Positions 23,701-34,763 of a stretch of 64,000 nucleotides of DNA are shown here, one piece after another (positions within the stretch are counted from its first letter, which is position 1; each line of letters starts with the position of its first letter). The stretch covers positions 26,783,648 through 26,847,647 of the forward strand of contig CM074189.1 in the NCBI GenBank assembly GCA_037179385.1, given 5' to 3'. This DNA comes from Holothuria scabra. Its lineage: Eukaryota > Echinodermata > Holothuroidea > Aspidochirotida > Holothuriidae. The notes beneath the pieces are model-generated. The model made no database searches. It was not told the origin of the DNA and worked only from the letters and a program-made list of their open reading frames with translations. Both the position numbers and the translations under genes were made by a program.

Positions 23701-24623
23701 CCATGGCTTTTATGAACATACATTCCAATGTAGGGAGGGGACAAGTTTTTGAAGTTTTTGAAGCAAATGCAAATGTCTTCAAAATAAAGTGTTGTGTTAT
23801 TTCCCTGTAATTGTTGTTTTTATTATCCTCTTCAGAGATTCTGACAAAAATACTAAAAAGGGTGATTTGTTACTGCCAAATTGTGCATCTAAATTGATGG
23901 TACCCTCGACCAAAGTTACAGATGTGTTCCGGGGGGGGGGGGAGGCAAAACCTTGCTTCAAGGCCCCTATAAAATACAATCTGAAGGCGTTTGAAGGCTA
24001 TTTATTTATGCAAGTTCAAACATTGCTGCAAAGGTGACTTCTTCATTTAAAGGAAGCATATTTTGGCAAAGTATAGCTATGAAAGCCAAAGTCAATTGGG
24101 TGACAGAAGGGTGAGTCAGTGTAAGAAAGTGTTTAACATTCCTGATGAATATTAAAGGACCTCTCCCAGAGGTTAGAGGAAAAATGATTGACATAAAAAA
24201 AAAATGTAAAATTTGCATTTTAATCTGTGATAAAGTAGAACTGAGACCCCAGGTTTCTTTTGGGTTGGCTAGATACTTAGTGTTGTGTGCATGTAGTGAT
24301 GAAAACAAGGGACCATTGTACACTATATGCTGAGCTTGATTTGTGTATCCCACTGCATTCCACATTTCGATGTGGCAAAGAATTATCAAACTCGCTCATT
24401 GATAAAGGCATTATTAGCTATAGGCTTCTGTGTGTATTTATCATAGGTCTTGAAAGTTTTTAAGTTTTGTATCTATTTGGTATGCAAAGGATCAAGTATA
24501 GAGGAAAAACATTTTGGTTTCATGGCTAAAAGATGAAATTTTACAAGGAATTTCCAATTACTGGTATTGGAGTTCCTTTCTAAATAATATTGGTCAATCA
24601 ATACCAGTTACATTGAATACCAA
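20759..24623. other. Intron of the IgSF gene, left part
   Basis: Two short minus-strand frames are faintly Ig-like: 21732-21914 (LIWQTADTDLLC, LTVKCVREG) and 23797-23979 (PPRNTSVTLVEGTINL). Neither has two properly spaced cysteines plus usable splice sites, so neither is called as an exon. A G13 run lies at about 23931-23943. Confidence 0.4.
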
Positions 24624-24947
24624 TTAAGGCCTGTATACACGAGCAACATTTGCAAAACGACCCGAAAACATTTCCAAAACATCCACTGTGGAACAAATCC
24701 AAAACAAGCTGTTTTTGGTTTGTTGCACAGTGTAGACAGGGCATACAGCATGTTTTGAAAATGTTTTGGAAATGTTGCAAAAGAAATATCCTGTCAATTA
24801 TTTTCAAAACATTTTCAAAATGTTTTCAAATTGTATTTACTCTGTCTACACTGTGCAACAAACCGAAAACAAGCATGTTTTGGGTTTGTTGCAGGTGAAG
24901 TGTTTTGAGAATGTTTTAAAAATGTTGCTCGTGTATACAGGCCTTTA
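24624..24947. mobile_element. Foldback MITE with 26-bp perfect inverted ends
   Basis: Left end 24626-24651 begins AAGGCCTGTATACACGAGC; the right end 24920-24945 is its perfect complement. Inside, GTTTGTTGCACAGTGTAGAC and GTCTACACTGTGCAACAAAC also pair. The interior repeats AAAACATTTTCAAAA-like blocks in both orientations. TTAA precedes the left end and TTTA follows the right. Overlapping frames here on both strands are artefacts of the repeats. Confidence 0.85.
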
Positions 24948-25134
24948 TTTGTCCAATACTTGTGGGAAGGGAGATTTTTTCAGTGATTTGCACTTTTGAA
25001 GAGAAAAAAATTTCTTCATAGAGTCATGATAATCTTGATGCACAACTATTGGTGATAACAATCAAAACCTCCAAACATATTTCACTTTCCAAAAGAAAGA
25101 TCTATTCCATAAAAAAGTAGGAAGTACACCGTAC

Positions 25135-25482
25135 CGTCAACATCTAGTGTTAAACGAGTCCTCAATGGTTGCTCTAATCCATCATGGTTAGCCTGACACT
25201 CAATCCATTTGCCATGTGCAGTTACATCTGTGGTGAAGTTCATTTTACTTGTAGTTTGCTCGAGTCTTGGTTCTGAGGGAGATTCCACGACTGATGACAT
25301 TGAAAATGTCTCCACCATGTTGTCCTCAGATCTCCATACCAGTTCTGTGGCGGGCCGTGTCCCACTGAAGTGAGTGAGACATGTTATAATAGTGGGTTGA
25401 CCAGAGGTCACTCGTAGTACCCCTCCATCAAACATTTCAGTGTTCGTTCTAGAGTCGATGATAGCCACTTCTTCTGGGGGTA
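25135..25482 (-). CDS. Ig C2-type domain exon 1 of IgSF gene
   Basis: Acceptor CACTTTAG|TA at 25484-25483 and donor G|GTACGG at 25134 bound a 348-nt phase 1-1 exon. Key residues: Cys at about residue 35 (PTIITCLTH), Trp 50 (TELVWRSED) and Cys 96 (HGKWIECQA), a 61-residue span, ending LTLDVDG. RPATELVW before the core Trp and the HGKWIEC ending resemble the CD80-like C2 domains of kirrel/nephrin-type proteins. The true exon begins upstream of the GTG at 25468 with Pro-Pro-Glu-Glu. The donor is weaker than those of the flanking exons. Confidence 0.85.
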
Positions 25483-26716
25483 CTAAAGTGAGGAAAAATT
25501 ATAGGCCAAAAAGAATAAGATAAGGACCTGGTCATATACCGTACCATTAAGCAATTTATAGCAAAATTTTAGGCAAACACCCTAGAAAAGAGGAGAATAC
25601 TGTATAGGGGTAGATCAGGGATGCCAAGGGATGCATTCTCCCCAGTTTTTGAAAAGAAGGGGCATCTCCAAAATGTCCCCCACTTTTTTCGAATATGATG
25701 GTAACGAAAACTGTGATCAAGTGACAGTGTCCGACTTTTTATGTTAAGGAATGATTAACATAACATACATTACAACTGACAAGTCGGTGGAACACTGACG
25801 TAATTTGTATCAACAGACTGCAATTTAACTATGTTAGTGTAAACCATAGATTGTCACACCTTTTCTGTAGTGTCCAATTTCTGGCTATCCACTGTCACCC
25901 TGCCATCAAGTCAATAGGAACTGTCCAATGGTGGCACTCGGTAGGGTTTGCAACAGGAACGGCCTCTCCGATTCCAAATTCTACCCCAATTCCCCAAAAA
26001 ATTATGAGCGAGAAAATATACAATTCCCAGTTTCCAATTTAAGGTGGTCCAGAACGCCAACAGAAGTACAAGTGTAGGGACTAATCTAAGTCACCACATA
26101 CCCCCCTGATCCGGGTGAAACTTGTCATGAACAGGCATGCTAAGCTTTGACACTGTATAGTGTACATGATGTTCATGATGAAAATACACTATTACAACGG
26201 CTATTCTAGTCTACAAAGAACTTGAAATCTTTCCTGACCAAAATAAACCACAGAGATTCTCATGAGCCATCAGAAATTACATCTGGTGACCCACATTAAG
26301 GTTGTGATCCTCAAATGAGAACCACTCACCTAAACACTGAATTCGATTCCATGTCAATAATTATACACTACCTGTTCATTATGCTATGTACAACTTAATT
26401 TTGTAGAAAAGAGCACGATATTTGTCCACACAAGCAATTCATACATTGAACAGTTCAAACTTATTCTTATTGATACATTTTGATCATAGTTAACCATCAT
26501 TCCCAGGTTGCATGCAATTAATATTACCTCAAGTGCATAGAAGCCCAATGTAGGGTCCTAGGTACTTTTTTGAAATAATGAAATTCAAGACTTTGTTGGA
26601 GATTCAAACGGAAATATTTTGTCCTTACATTAAAATTGTTGTACAAAATGGCCTTTACTTTTGTCTGTTTACCCAGCAAACATGATCACAACCATTTAAA
26701 GTGTTGAGTTTCAATT
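25483..26716. other. Intron of IgSF gene, nothing recognised
   Basis: AT-rich; no second exon and no repeat seen elsewhere in the window. Confidence 0.45.
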
Positions 26717-26865
26717 GACCCTTTTCCAAATAGTAGTTACAAAGGATTATGGGATATAGTTTTGGTACATGTTATTTTTGTCAATGGCATTTTACTGTGG
26801 CCAAAAACATCTTGTACCAAAATTCCATCCCACAATCCTTGGCAATTGCTATTTGGAAAAAGGTC
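26717..26865. mobile_element. 149-bp foldback MITE
   Basis: Arms GACCCTTTTCCAAATAG and CTATTTGGAAAAAGGTC pair, followed inside by AGGATTATGGGA / TCCCACAATCCT and TTTTGGTACA / TGTACCAAAA. Nearly the whole element can form one imperfect hairpin. Confidence 0.75.
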
Positions 26866-26961
26866 TATCCTCAGGACAATTTTTTTTCCACCAAACACCA
26901 AGAAATCAAGCATTTTCAAGATTAAGAACAAAATTCAACTCTTCCCATTTCCCTACTACTA

Positions 26962-27263
26962 ACCCAGCAGAAAATTCCCTTAGAGACCCTTTGGTTGGAA
27001 AATGGGCCGTAAAACTACATCTAACTAACTAACTAACTTAGAGACCCTTTGTCCAAATTCCATTCACCAAAGGGTTTCAAGAGGTTCCAAATGGTTCCAA
27101 AGCATTTTCAAAAGGGTTTGATTTATGCAAAGGGTTATTTTGAGATTTGTCCAATTTCCATCACAACCAAAGGGTTTTTGGAAAGGGTACCATTTGAAAC
27201 CCTTTGGGTTCGAAGGATATTACCCCATTTTAATGGTTCGAGAGGGAATTTTCAGCTGGGAAT
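26962..27263. mobile_element. Foldback element interrupted by a SINE fragment
   Basis: Ends CCCAGCAGAAAATTCCCT and AGGGAATTTTCAGCTGGG form imperfect inverted repeats. The interior repeats AAAGGGTTT / AAACCCTTT blocks. A 43-bp SINE tail sits at 26994-27036. Confidence 0.65.
26979..27051 (+). mobile_element. Extremely 5'-truncated SINE with 15-bp target duplication
   Basis: The perfect direct repeat CTTAGAGACCCTTTG occurs at 26979-26993 and 27037-27051. Between them lie 43 bp that match the SINE 3' tail (GGGCCGTAAAACTACATC) and end in (CTAA)n. This proves retrotransposition of a SINE tail into the foldback element. Confidence 0.9.
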
Positions 27264-27384
27264 GCCAAGACAAAATTTAACGATGTTTGCAAGTGAGGGT
27301 TTTGGCTCAATTGAGCCATGTTCTTCCTCCCCCTATCCCCTTCTTCTATTAAACCAAGACCTATAATTATAAGTACACACTTAC

Positions 27385-27717
27385 CTAAAACTTCCAACCT
27401 GACAGTTGCAGAGCTCGTTGATGCACCAAAGAGTTCACATTTGTAATCACCAATATCATCCAGCGCTACATTTGATATCAGTAAAGTGGCTATGGACATG
27501 TCTTTATCCTGGTCAAACATTAGCGTATAACGATCATCATCGCCACTGTATTGTGTAGTTCTTTCACTAAAACGGTAAGCTGCGATTACAAGATCCCTAC
27601 CCTCCAATGACCGCTCCCATTTCACGAGTAAATGTTTATCTGACGAGCTAAAGGAACACGTAAGTTCTGCATTGAGTCCTTGGAGAGGACTGTTAGCTGT
27701 AACATCTATGGAAGTCA
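27385..27717 (-). CDS. Ig V-type domain exon of IgSF gene
   Basis: Acceptor TATCCACAG|TG at 27719-27718 and donor G|GTAAGT at 27384 bound a 333-nt phase 1-1 exon. Key residues: Cys at about residue 21 (AELTCSFSS), Trp 34 (LLVKWERS) and Cys 94 in the canonical D-D-I-G-D-Y-K-C (87-94). The 73-residue Cys-Cys span and the strand sequence RYTLMFDQDKDMSIATLLI fit a V-set domain. First extracellular domain, directly after the signal-peptide exon; the split Val codon (G|TG) joins them. High confidence in the domain; ligand unknown. Confidence 0.9.
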
Positions 27718-27867
27718 CTGTGGATATACAAAAACAACTCAATTATTAAAGTTCTGGCAACATATTAAAATCATACCTGCCCATATTGAACCCAGCATGG
27801 TTCAAAAGCCATGCACCATGCATTAGTACAGAATAATGCATGGTAGGAAGATACTACAAGTGATGTA

Positions 27868-28690
27868 TTAAAGGGTTTCTCAAGTCAACAAGTTCAAAAA
27901 TTTATAAACAGGGAATAATGTAGCATTCAAATTTTGCGTAGCAGTTTCAAAGATTTTTGAGGTCTCTCACACATTGTTTGTGAAAATGCAAGGGTTATGC
28001 TCACAAAAAAATTGCTACACAATTTTTCATTTGTGTAGCAACTTGGCCTGTTTGTGTAGCAGATTGCGATGTGATACTGGATAAATTATTCCCTGTTAAA
28101 CAGCATGAAAAATGAATTCTAACAGTGCAACTCCCACCTTCATAGCTGACATTCCTTGACCTATATTTGTAAACTATAAAACAATGAAATTTATTCACTT
28201 AAAACAAAGTAGTAGTCCATTGTGCGATAATGCGACTCTCTTGTTGTTCAACTTACGTTACCTGCTTTGTTTTCTTTTAAAATTAAAAATGTTTTTTTTT
28301 TTACCTTGAACACTTCCTGTTTGCTTGCATAGTATGTTGCACAGAGAGGGCTACATTAACCACATCACCTCATAATAAGAGCCCTACCACACCTTGGTTA
28401 AAGGTGCAGTAACTTTCAGAAAAACAAAGAAATACAAAGATTGTAATTGGGACAATGACATTACAAATTTTCTGTACCATTATATATATTGATGCTGATG
28501 TATTTGAATTGAAATAAAATGGAGGAAAAAAAAAAACTTCGATTATAAACCAAACGAGTGAATAAATTTCAACATTTATATGTCAGCTCAGAAATGTCCT
28601 ATAAAGATGGGGGAGTTCACTGGACTGTTTGGATCCTTCTTTCATGTTCTTTAATTTGAAATTTTAAACTCTAGGTCATTTTAATGGATT
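27868..28690 (+). mobile_element. Family J foldback element interrupted by a CAGGG MITE
   Basis: Left end ATTAAAGGGTTTCTCAAGTC and body GCATGAAAAATGAATTCTAA, CCTGTTTGCTTGCATAGTAT, GTGCAGTAACTTTCAGAAA follow the complete copy at 55828-56393. A 187-bp MITE (27909-28095) splits it just inside the left end. The right end is diverged. Confidence 0.6.
27909..28095 (-). mobile_element. CAGGG-ended MITE, copy 1
   Basis: Ends CAGGGAATAAT...ATAAATTATTCCCTG; body GCTACACAATTTTTCATTTG, TTGGCCTGTTTGTGTAGC. It is the reverse complement of the copies at 28774-28959 and 29335-29520. CAGGG termini are common in hAT elements, but a clean 8-bp target duplication is not visible. Confidence 0.75.
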
Positions 28691-28756
28691 CATGATGACC
28701 ACCCATGTTTACTCTTACCTGCTAATGTATAACACAATTTTGAAGCAATGACTTGA

Positions 28757-29876
28757 CAATTTGATGCACTGATCAGGGAATAATTTATCCAGTATAGCAT
28801 CGCAGTTTGCTACACAAACAGGCCAAGTTGCTACACAAATGAAAAATTGTGTAGCAATTTTTTGTGTGCATAACCCCTGAATTTTCACAAACAATGTGTG
28901 AAAGACCTCAAAAATCTTAAAAACTGCTAGGCAAAATTTGAATGCTAAATTATTCCCTGCTGATGTTTTGGGGTAAAAATGAAAAAGGAAGGTTTAATTT
29001 TTTCCCACATTTGATGTGTGTGCAGTTCCACAAAACTGAAATTACCCGGGAGTCAAACTTTCTCATACTGAACGTATAGACCAAATATATTTTCTTAGAG
29101 AAAACGGTGATAACCACGTCTAATGCTTAAAGAGGACTTACTGTTGTCAGCATCTCCAAAGTAGGCAAAGGGGGGAGGGGGGACCTTACGGCTAAGGGGG
29201 AATCTGTTCTGAATTCCAAAAGCTTTTCATTCCCCAAGAAAGTCCTATATAAATAGTATAGGAAGTCACCAAAAATAGCGATTAATTGGCTGGCCAGAAT
29301 CAGACAATTTTCCTTTCCAATTTGATGCACTGATCAGGGAATAATTTATCCAGTATAGCATCGCAGTTTGCTACACAAACAGGCCAAGTTGCTACACAAA
29401 TGAAAAATTGTGTAGCAATTTTTTGTGTGCATAACCCCTGAATTTTCACAAACAATGTGTGAAAGACCTCAAAAATCTTAAAAACTGCTAGGCAAAATTT
29501 GAATGCTAAATTATTCCCTGCTAATGTTTTGGGGTAAAAATGAAAAAGGAAGGTTTAATTTTTTCCCACATTTGATGTGTGTGCAGTTCCACAAAACTGA
29601 AATTACCCGGGAGTCAAACTTTCTCATACTGAACGTATAGACCAAATATATTTTCTTAGAGAAAACGGTGATAACCACGTCTAATGCTTAAAGAGGACTT
29701 ACTGTTGTCAGCATCTCCAAAGTAGGCAAAGGGGGGAGGGGGGACCTTACGGCTAAGGGGGAATCTGTTCTGAATTCCAAAAGCTTTTCATTCCCCAAGA
29801 AAGTCCTATATAAATAGTATAGGAAGTCACCAAAACTAGCGATTAATTGGCTGGCCAGAATCAGACAATTTTCCTT
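28757..29876 (+). repeat. Tandem duplication, 561-bp unit, two copies
   Basis: Unit 1 28757-29317 and unit 2 29318-29876 are almost identical; only two base differences were noticed (CTGCTGATG/CTGCTAATG and AAAAATAGCG/AAAACTAGCG). Each unit contains one CAGGG MITE (28774-28959 and 29335-29520). It lies in the 10-kb first coding intron of the IgSF gene. A recent event, or an assembly artefact. Confidence 0.9.
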
Positions 29877-31748
29877 AATTGGAAGTCAATCACCAACAAG
29901 AAGAAAATTTGAGGTTGACTTTAGAGACAGTGAAATCCAAAGAGACCACCCTGTCAGATGTTCGCCACTGGTTGGACCATTCCATATGTTCCTTTCATAC
30001 AGTTCAACTTCAATCTGGAAGTCAAACTTTGTTTACTTGGTGCAGACATGGCTCCTACAAGGGATGGAGCCTTTAGCGACACCAGACAATGGTGTATCCA
30101 TGCCAAAGCTACACCAACACATAGTGAGGCAAACACTTATCATGACAGTGTGTGTCAACAATCAACCATGCAAATCCTTTGTCCTCAGACTAATCTCCCT
30201 TTAATGACAGTAAGTCCATTATGGAAATAAAGAAAACATTTACAATATGGCTAATAGAGTATTATCCACAAAGTCTTTCAAAAGAAGTTTCTCACAGGAA
30301 ACACAAGGTTGATCACCTATACACTATACAAAAAGACAAGTGGAATGCTTTTAATAGCTGGAAGAAATTTGGTAAGGTGACCAACTCTATCTTAATTAAA
30401 CAAAATTTATCAGTCTGGACATACCTGAACTAATCTACTGTAGCATGAAAAGGTATGCTATTCAAATTGGGGGAAAGTACTGCACTTCTAAAGCAGAACA
30501 TTGAGTCGCGGTTCCCGAAAGTCAACAAATTTTTTCAAAACCTTTTGGCGGAAGTTTTCTTCACATACAAATTTATGTACAAACAATTGTGTGATCAGTT
30601 TACCAGACCGTATTCAGTTCTGCACTGATCTTTCTTTATACTTCAGTGTAAACCTAGACACTCATTTCTTTACCAGGTTCCATTGAATGTATTAAATTGG
30701 CATAATGCAAAGTGCCTCAGAGAGGAGCAGATATGCTTTTGTTCCTGTTTTGACACTATAGGAGTTCAATGTATTCTAAATTATTTTATTGTCAAACTTT
30801 AAATGACCCCCATACTCTCTACATACAAATCTTTCATAGTGAGCACAATAATGAATGACTCAGTTTTCAAAAAATTTAACTAGGCACTTCACAAATTTTG
30901 CACAAAACCATTACAATCCAGGATACTGGATGGGATATAGGATAATCATCCAGGATGGTTATATGGAAGTTTTGCACATTACGCCACTTTCATATCATTG
31001 ACAACTCAGTCATCATTTCAGTCAAAAAAGATATAACCAGGCAAATCTATCAGTTGCCAATATTATTTTGATATGAAAGACTCTTTAGTTAGATATCTGT
31101 AGAAGTTAAGGAAGTAATGATTGATTGATGTTGGGCTCAACAACATGAGGACTTCATGCTGGTTTATGTCCCTAAGTTTTGTACACCATAAACACCAGTC
31201 ATGGAGTCTTGTGTAAAAGTAAAATCAGATACTACATTTGCAGACATTGTCAAAAATGGTGGTTTGGAAATTCTCCAGTCTTTAAATGATTTAAAGGAGA
31301 AGGCCTTTAATATTACTTAATATTTGGGCTATAAGCAAGGAGCATGAACTCAGTCTCACAAATCACTTTTTTAAGTTCAAAATTCCATAAAGTTCTAGTT
31401 TTTAACTTCATAACATTACTTCAGCATCACACCCCTAATCAAATTTGATTATTTTTCACTTTGATAAAGCAGTATTCTACTGAGGATGTGACTTATCCTA
31501 ACACACTCTAGTCTCTTATATTATCTGTGGCAAATTTTTGGCCTTTATCAAGAAAATTTCACTTATTTCAAAGGGTTGCTTCTCCTTTCTGAGGATTTTT
31601 TTATTTTTAAGGGTGGATCACTACAGATGCCTAGAGGTAAAACTCTTTGATAAATGTAAGCATTGGATCAAGTGTTTCAATTACAAATTACACAGTCAAT
31701 ATTGAGCTGAATAATGCTTTGCTAAATTCTACAAAATTCTGTGATAAT
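29877..31748. other. Intron of IgSF gene, nothing recognised
   Basis: Overlapping frames of 60-90 codons at 29879-30230 on both strands lack splice context and domains. A fragment of family G-like wording (ACAAATTTTGCACAAAACCATTACA, about 30891) suggests another decayed MITE. Confidence 0.4.
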
Positions 31749-31945
31749 TAGTTAGATAAAGTTTTATGGCCCAGTATCTTATTGGTTCAAGTCCATCAGA
31801 ACACGGCCTTTTTTCCAGTTGTGGCTCACTGGCTTGTTTTCCCTACTCTGTTGCTTATGCGGAGTATTAGGCACAATGGCATTACAGTAGGTTCCATTTT
31901 TTGAGGCTTTGGTATGACACGATCTGGGAAAATTCTACGAAGAAC
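31749..31945 (-). mobile_element. tRNA-derived SINE, body and tail
   Basis: On the minus strand it reads CAGATCGTGTCATACCAAAG, GGAACCTACTG, CTCCGCATAAGCAACAGAG, AGCCACAACTGGAAAAAAGG, CTGGGCCATAAAACTTTATC, then CTAACTAA. The tRNA-like head is missing or diverged. Confidence 0.75.
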
Positions 31946-32096
31946 ATTCAGGTCATCTATTGGTTTGTTTGTTTTTTCTGCAATTGCGAGAAACATGTTG
32001 TTAATTAACCTTACAGGATAAAATAGACTCCTCAGCTGAAATTGTTTCAGTCCATGATTTATCAATAAATGCACAATTTGTTCCCACAAATCAGTG

Positions 32097-32438
32097 TTAA
32101 GCTGTGGTCACACTACAACAAAGTTGGGTCTGATTCTGATCTGATTTTTGTGAGTTTTTGTTCAAACCTTCTTCATTTCTGGTCAAAAAGTGCCAAAAGT
32201 TTGCCAACCTGTGCTAACATACGAGTTGTACTGCAAGACTATGAAAACTAAATCAGTGTGATGTCACAAAAACTCGGTTGACCTTTGATTTTCATGGACA
32301 ACAGGTGTAAATCATATAATTTACACTGGCCAACAAATTTTTGGCTCTTTCTGACCTGAGAGATATAAAAGATTTTAACACAACCCCACAAAAATGGGCT
32401 CAGAATCATTCATCAGTTGTAGTGTGGCCACGGCTTTA
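32097..32438. mobile_element. Harbinger-like MITE (TTA target duplication)
   Basis: Inverted ends AGCTGTGGTCACACTACAAC (from 32100) and the complement of GTTGTAGTGTGGCCACGGCT (to 32435) match at 18 of 20 positions. TTA flanks both sides (32097-32099, 32436-32438); a 3-bp TWA duplication is the hallmark of PIF/Harbinger elements. 336 bp, no coding capacity. Confidence 0.75.
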
Positions 32439-32775
32439 GAGTAAATTTATCTAAAGTCTAGAATTCTTAAAATATTTTTTCTAAGAAGGTGCAAAATGTA
32501 TTTTTTATTCATCCATCTCTCAGTAACATACCTTGTTCCTTGGCTAAGAGATTTTGTTGAGTTTTGTTTCCTTAAAAATCCATTGCGCAGTAATTTATAT
32601 GACTTTCTTGTTTTACAACTCGCATAACCTGCTTTGTTCTCTTTGCAATTTAAAAACATGTTTAAATGACCTTCAATGCTTCCTGTTTTCTTGCTTGGCA
32701 TGATATACAGGGCAGGCTTAGCCATATTGGTACAAGGTGCAGTAGCTTCCAGAAAAACAAAGAAATGCAAACACT

Positions 32776-33307
32776 ATAGATGAATTCGATCAGAGCCCGT
32801 GTTCAGCGACTGTAGGCAGCCACTAGTGGAGTCCATTAGCCTTAAAGGCTCAGTTCTCTCACCCCAAACAGTGCCAATTCTCCTAACCTTCTTACTGAAG
32901 CCCCTCCCACAATTGTCTGAAATTCATCCTCGTCCATACACAATCTCAGTTCATTGCTTCAGGGTCAAAATAGAAAAACTCAATTTATATAATGAAAACA
33001 CTTTCAGTACTGTTCATGCTGTGTAATATAAGCCTTGGCACTCTGCATTGTTTGAATTAGCTGTCAATCAAAGAGCTGAGCAAATTGAGAATTTCAGTAC
33101 CTGGGTACCATAATTGTAGTTTGGGGTGAGAGGTTTGGCCCTTTAAACCATCTTCATTTATCGTCTACCTGAATTTCAAATGCATGTTCACATTCAGCGA
33201 AAGTTGGGAAATTAAAATGTAATTCAGTGTACAACTACAGTATCTACAAAACAAGTAAGCAAGGAAACTAAAATCAGACCATCACTTGACTGTGGGATTC
33301 ATCCATA
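32776..33307 (+). mobile_element. Family B MITE, copy 3, carrying a nested family C MITE
   Basis: TATAGATGAATTCGATCAGA ... CCATTAGCC | family C | ACCATCTTCATTTATCGTC ... GGATTCATCCATA. Compared with the uninterrupted copies (AGCCTAAAACCGTC at 59 kb), the insertion is at a TTAA. Confidence 0.75.
32842..33146 (+). mobile_element. TTAA MITE, family C, copy 3 (nested)
   Basis: TTAAAGGCTCAGTTCTCTCACCCC ... GTAGTTTGGGGTGAGAGG...GGCCCTTTAA, given here in two parts per end; intact, 305 bp, inserted in family B. Confidence 0.85.
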
Positions 33308-33490
33308 ATTTGAGTTATACTGTAGACTACAATGATATGATAAATTTTGGCACAATGTACCATTTCCAATTGAGTGAATGAACTTCACCATTTTGTAACT
33401 CAGTTCAAGAATGACTATGAATATGGGAGTTCATTTTTCATGCTCTGTAATTAATATATATTTTTAAAATTTTTAAGCTGAGGTATACTT

Positions 33491-34411
33491 TAATAACAAA
33501 CATGACATCATTAACAGCAAATGTAAAACCTAAACTCCTTTCAGAAAGTTTATAATTTAAAAACACGGAATCTGATAAGCTGTTCAACAATACCTCTAGT
33601 TCCATAAACCTCTTATACAAGGCACTTTTTAATAGCTCTGTTACAATTGAGATTCAAATCAGACTTGGTCAAGTCTACTAATTCTATCCATTTTGATGTA
33701 TAGAGAAGCATTAATGAGGATATGTATCCTCCTTGATATCTTTGTATACAGTATTTTGAGGTCCCTGTCAAAATTAGCAAGCTAAATCTTCCAAGTTTTA
33801 CATGAAACACTTTAGAGAACTCATTCCTGGGATAAAGATAATATGAGGCCAATGTTTACACCCCAGGGACTATGTCTGCTCTCCCAAGATGGTCTTTCCC
33901 CAAAGAAAAAGATGTCACTCTGTTTATATGTTACTATTTTAGGAGGATCAAACACAGTTTTGCAATGTCAGTTGTCACATCCAAGTTTACATTAATGACG
34001 TTTTAATCATGAATGTCTAGGAATCCTCTCTGGGGAACAGAATGCTTCTGTTGCAGAGCATTCTCTAACCTTTTTGTCAAGAGACAATGATTGATAAAGA
34101 AAAAGTAACATAATTGAAAGACAAAAGATGTAACGATTAGGGCTGTAAACGTTTTAATAGCAAAGTAACTAAATGTTTAACCTCAAAAATTTGCCACCAT
34201 TTAGCGATTAATAGCGATTACTTTATCAAAAAAAATAATTTCAGTATGTAGTAATTGATATTGAATGTTATGCAGAAATAATAGTAGTTGTTGTCTTGCA
34301 TGGTAAAATCTCATTATTCTGAAACTTTGAAGCCTACAAGGAAAAAATATGCTCAGAATGTTCCATTTAACAAAAACTAGGGATAATTAGATTGTACAAA
34401 TGGATAAAAAA
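33491..34411. other. Intron of IgSF gene, nothing recognised
   Basis: AT-rich. The minus frames at 33438-33620 and 33613-33852 have no domain or splice context. Confidence 0.4.
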
Positions 34412-34557
34412 AACTGTCAAAAACAGGTTTTGCGATTAATTGATTGTAGCTTAGCACTATTGTGTACATGCGATCATTTGGTGAACTGTCAAAAACAGGT
34501 TTTGCGATTAATTGCTTGTAGCTTAGTACTAAACATCTATTCCACATGCGATCATTT
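34412..34557 (+). repeat. Tandem duplication, about 73-bp unit
   Basis: AACTGTCAAAAACAGGTTTT starts at 34412 and again at 34484; the two units run through TTGTAGCTTAG and end ATGCGATCATTT. The second differs by a few substitutions and a small insertion. Confidence 0.9.
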
Positions 34558-34763
34558 AGTGAGTAATCACCACAGGTTCACAGTCCTAGAAACAATGTAA
34601 TTGAAAGATAAATTATTTGCATATTTGTTTCTTCTTAGTTTCCATTTGTTAATTACTGATATTACTTCTTGCCTTTTGTCTAATTTTTCTTCTCTTTACC
34701 ATTGTTACCATTGCCATGTTAAGACTCATATTTTCAATATTTTTCATTTTTCTTTAATTCTCT

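Larger units (their letters stand above)
32450..33490 (+). mobile_element. Family J element interrupted by nested B and C MITEs
   Basis: J-like sequence at about 32560-32775 (CTTCCTGTTTTCTTGCTTGG, GTGCAGTAGCTTCCAGAAA) resumes at about 33375-33485 (GGGAGTTCATTTTTCATGC, CTGAGGTATACTTTAAT). Between them lies a family B MITE (32776-33307), itself split by a family C MITE. The left J end is diverged. Confidence 0.55.

Noticed and set aside
23797..23979. Frame with PPRNTSVTLVEGTINL, reminiscent of an Ig strand
   Set aside because: No core cysteine follows and the Pro run comes from a C13 homopolymer.
24598..24999. Three frames of 69-82 codons
   Set aside because: All lie over the foldback MITE and reflect its AAAACATTTTC repeats.
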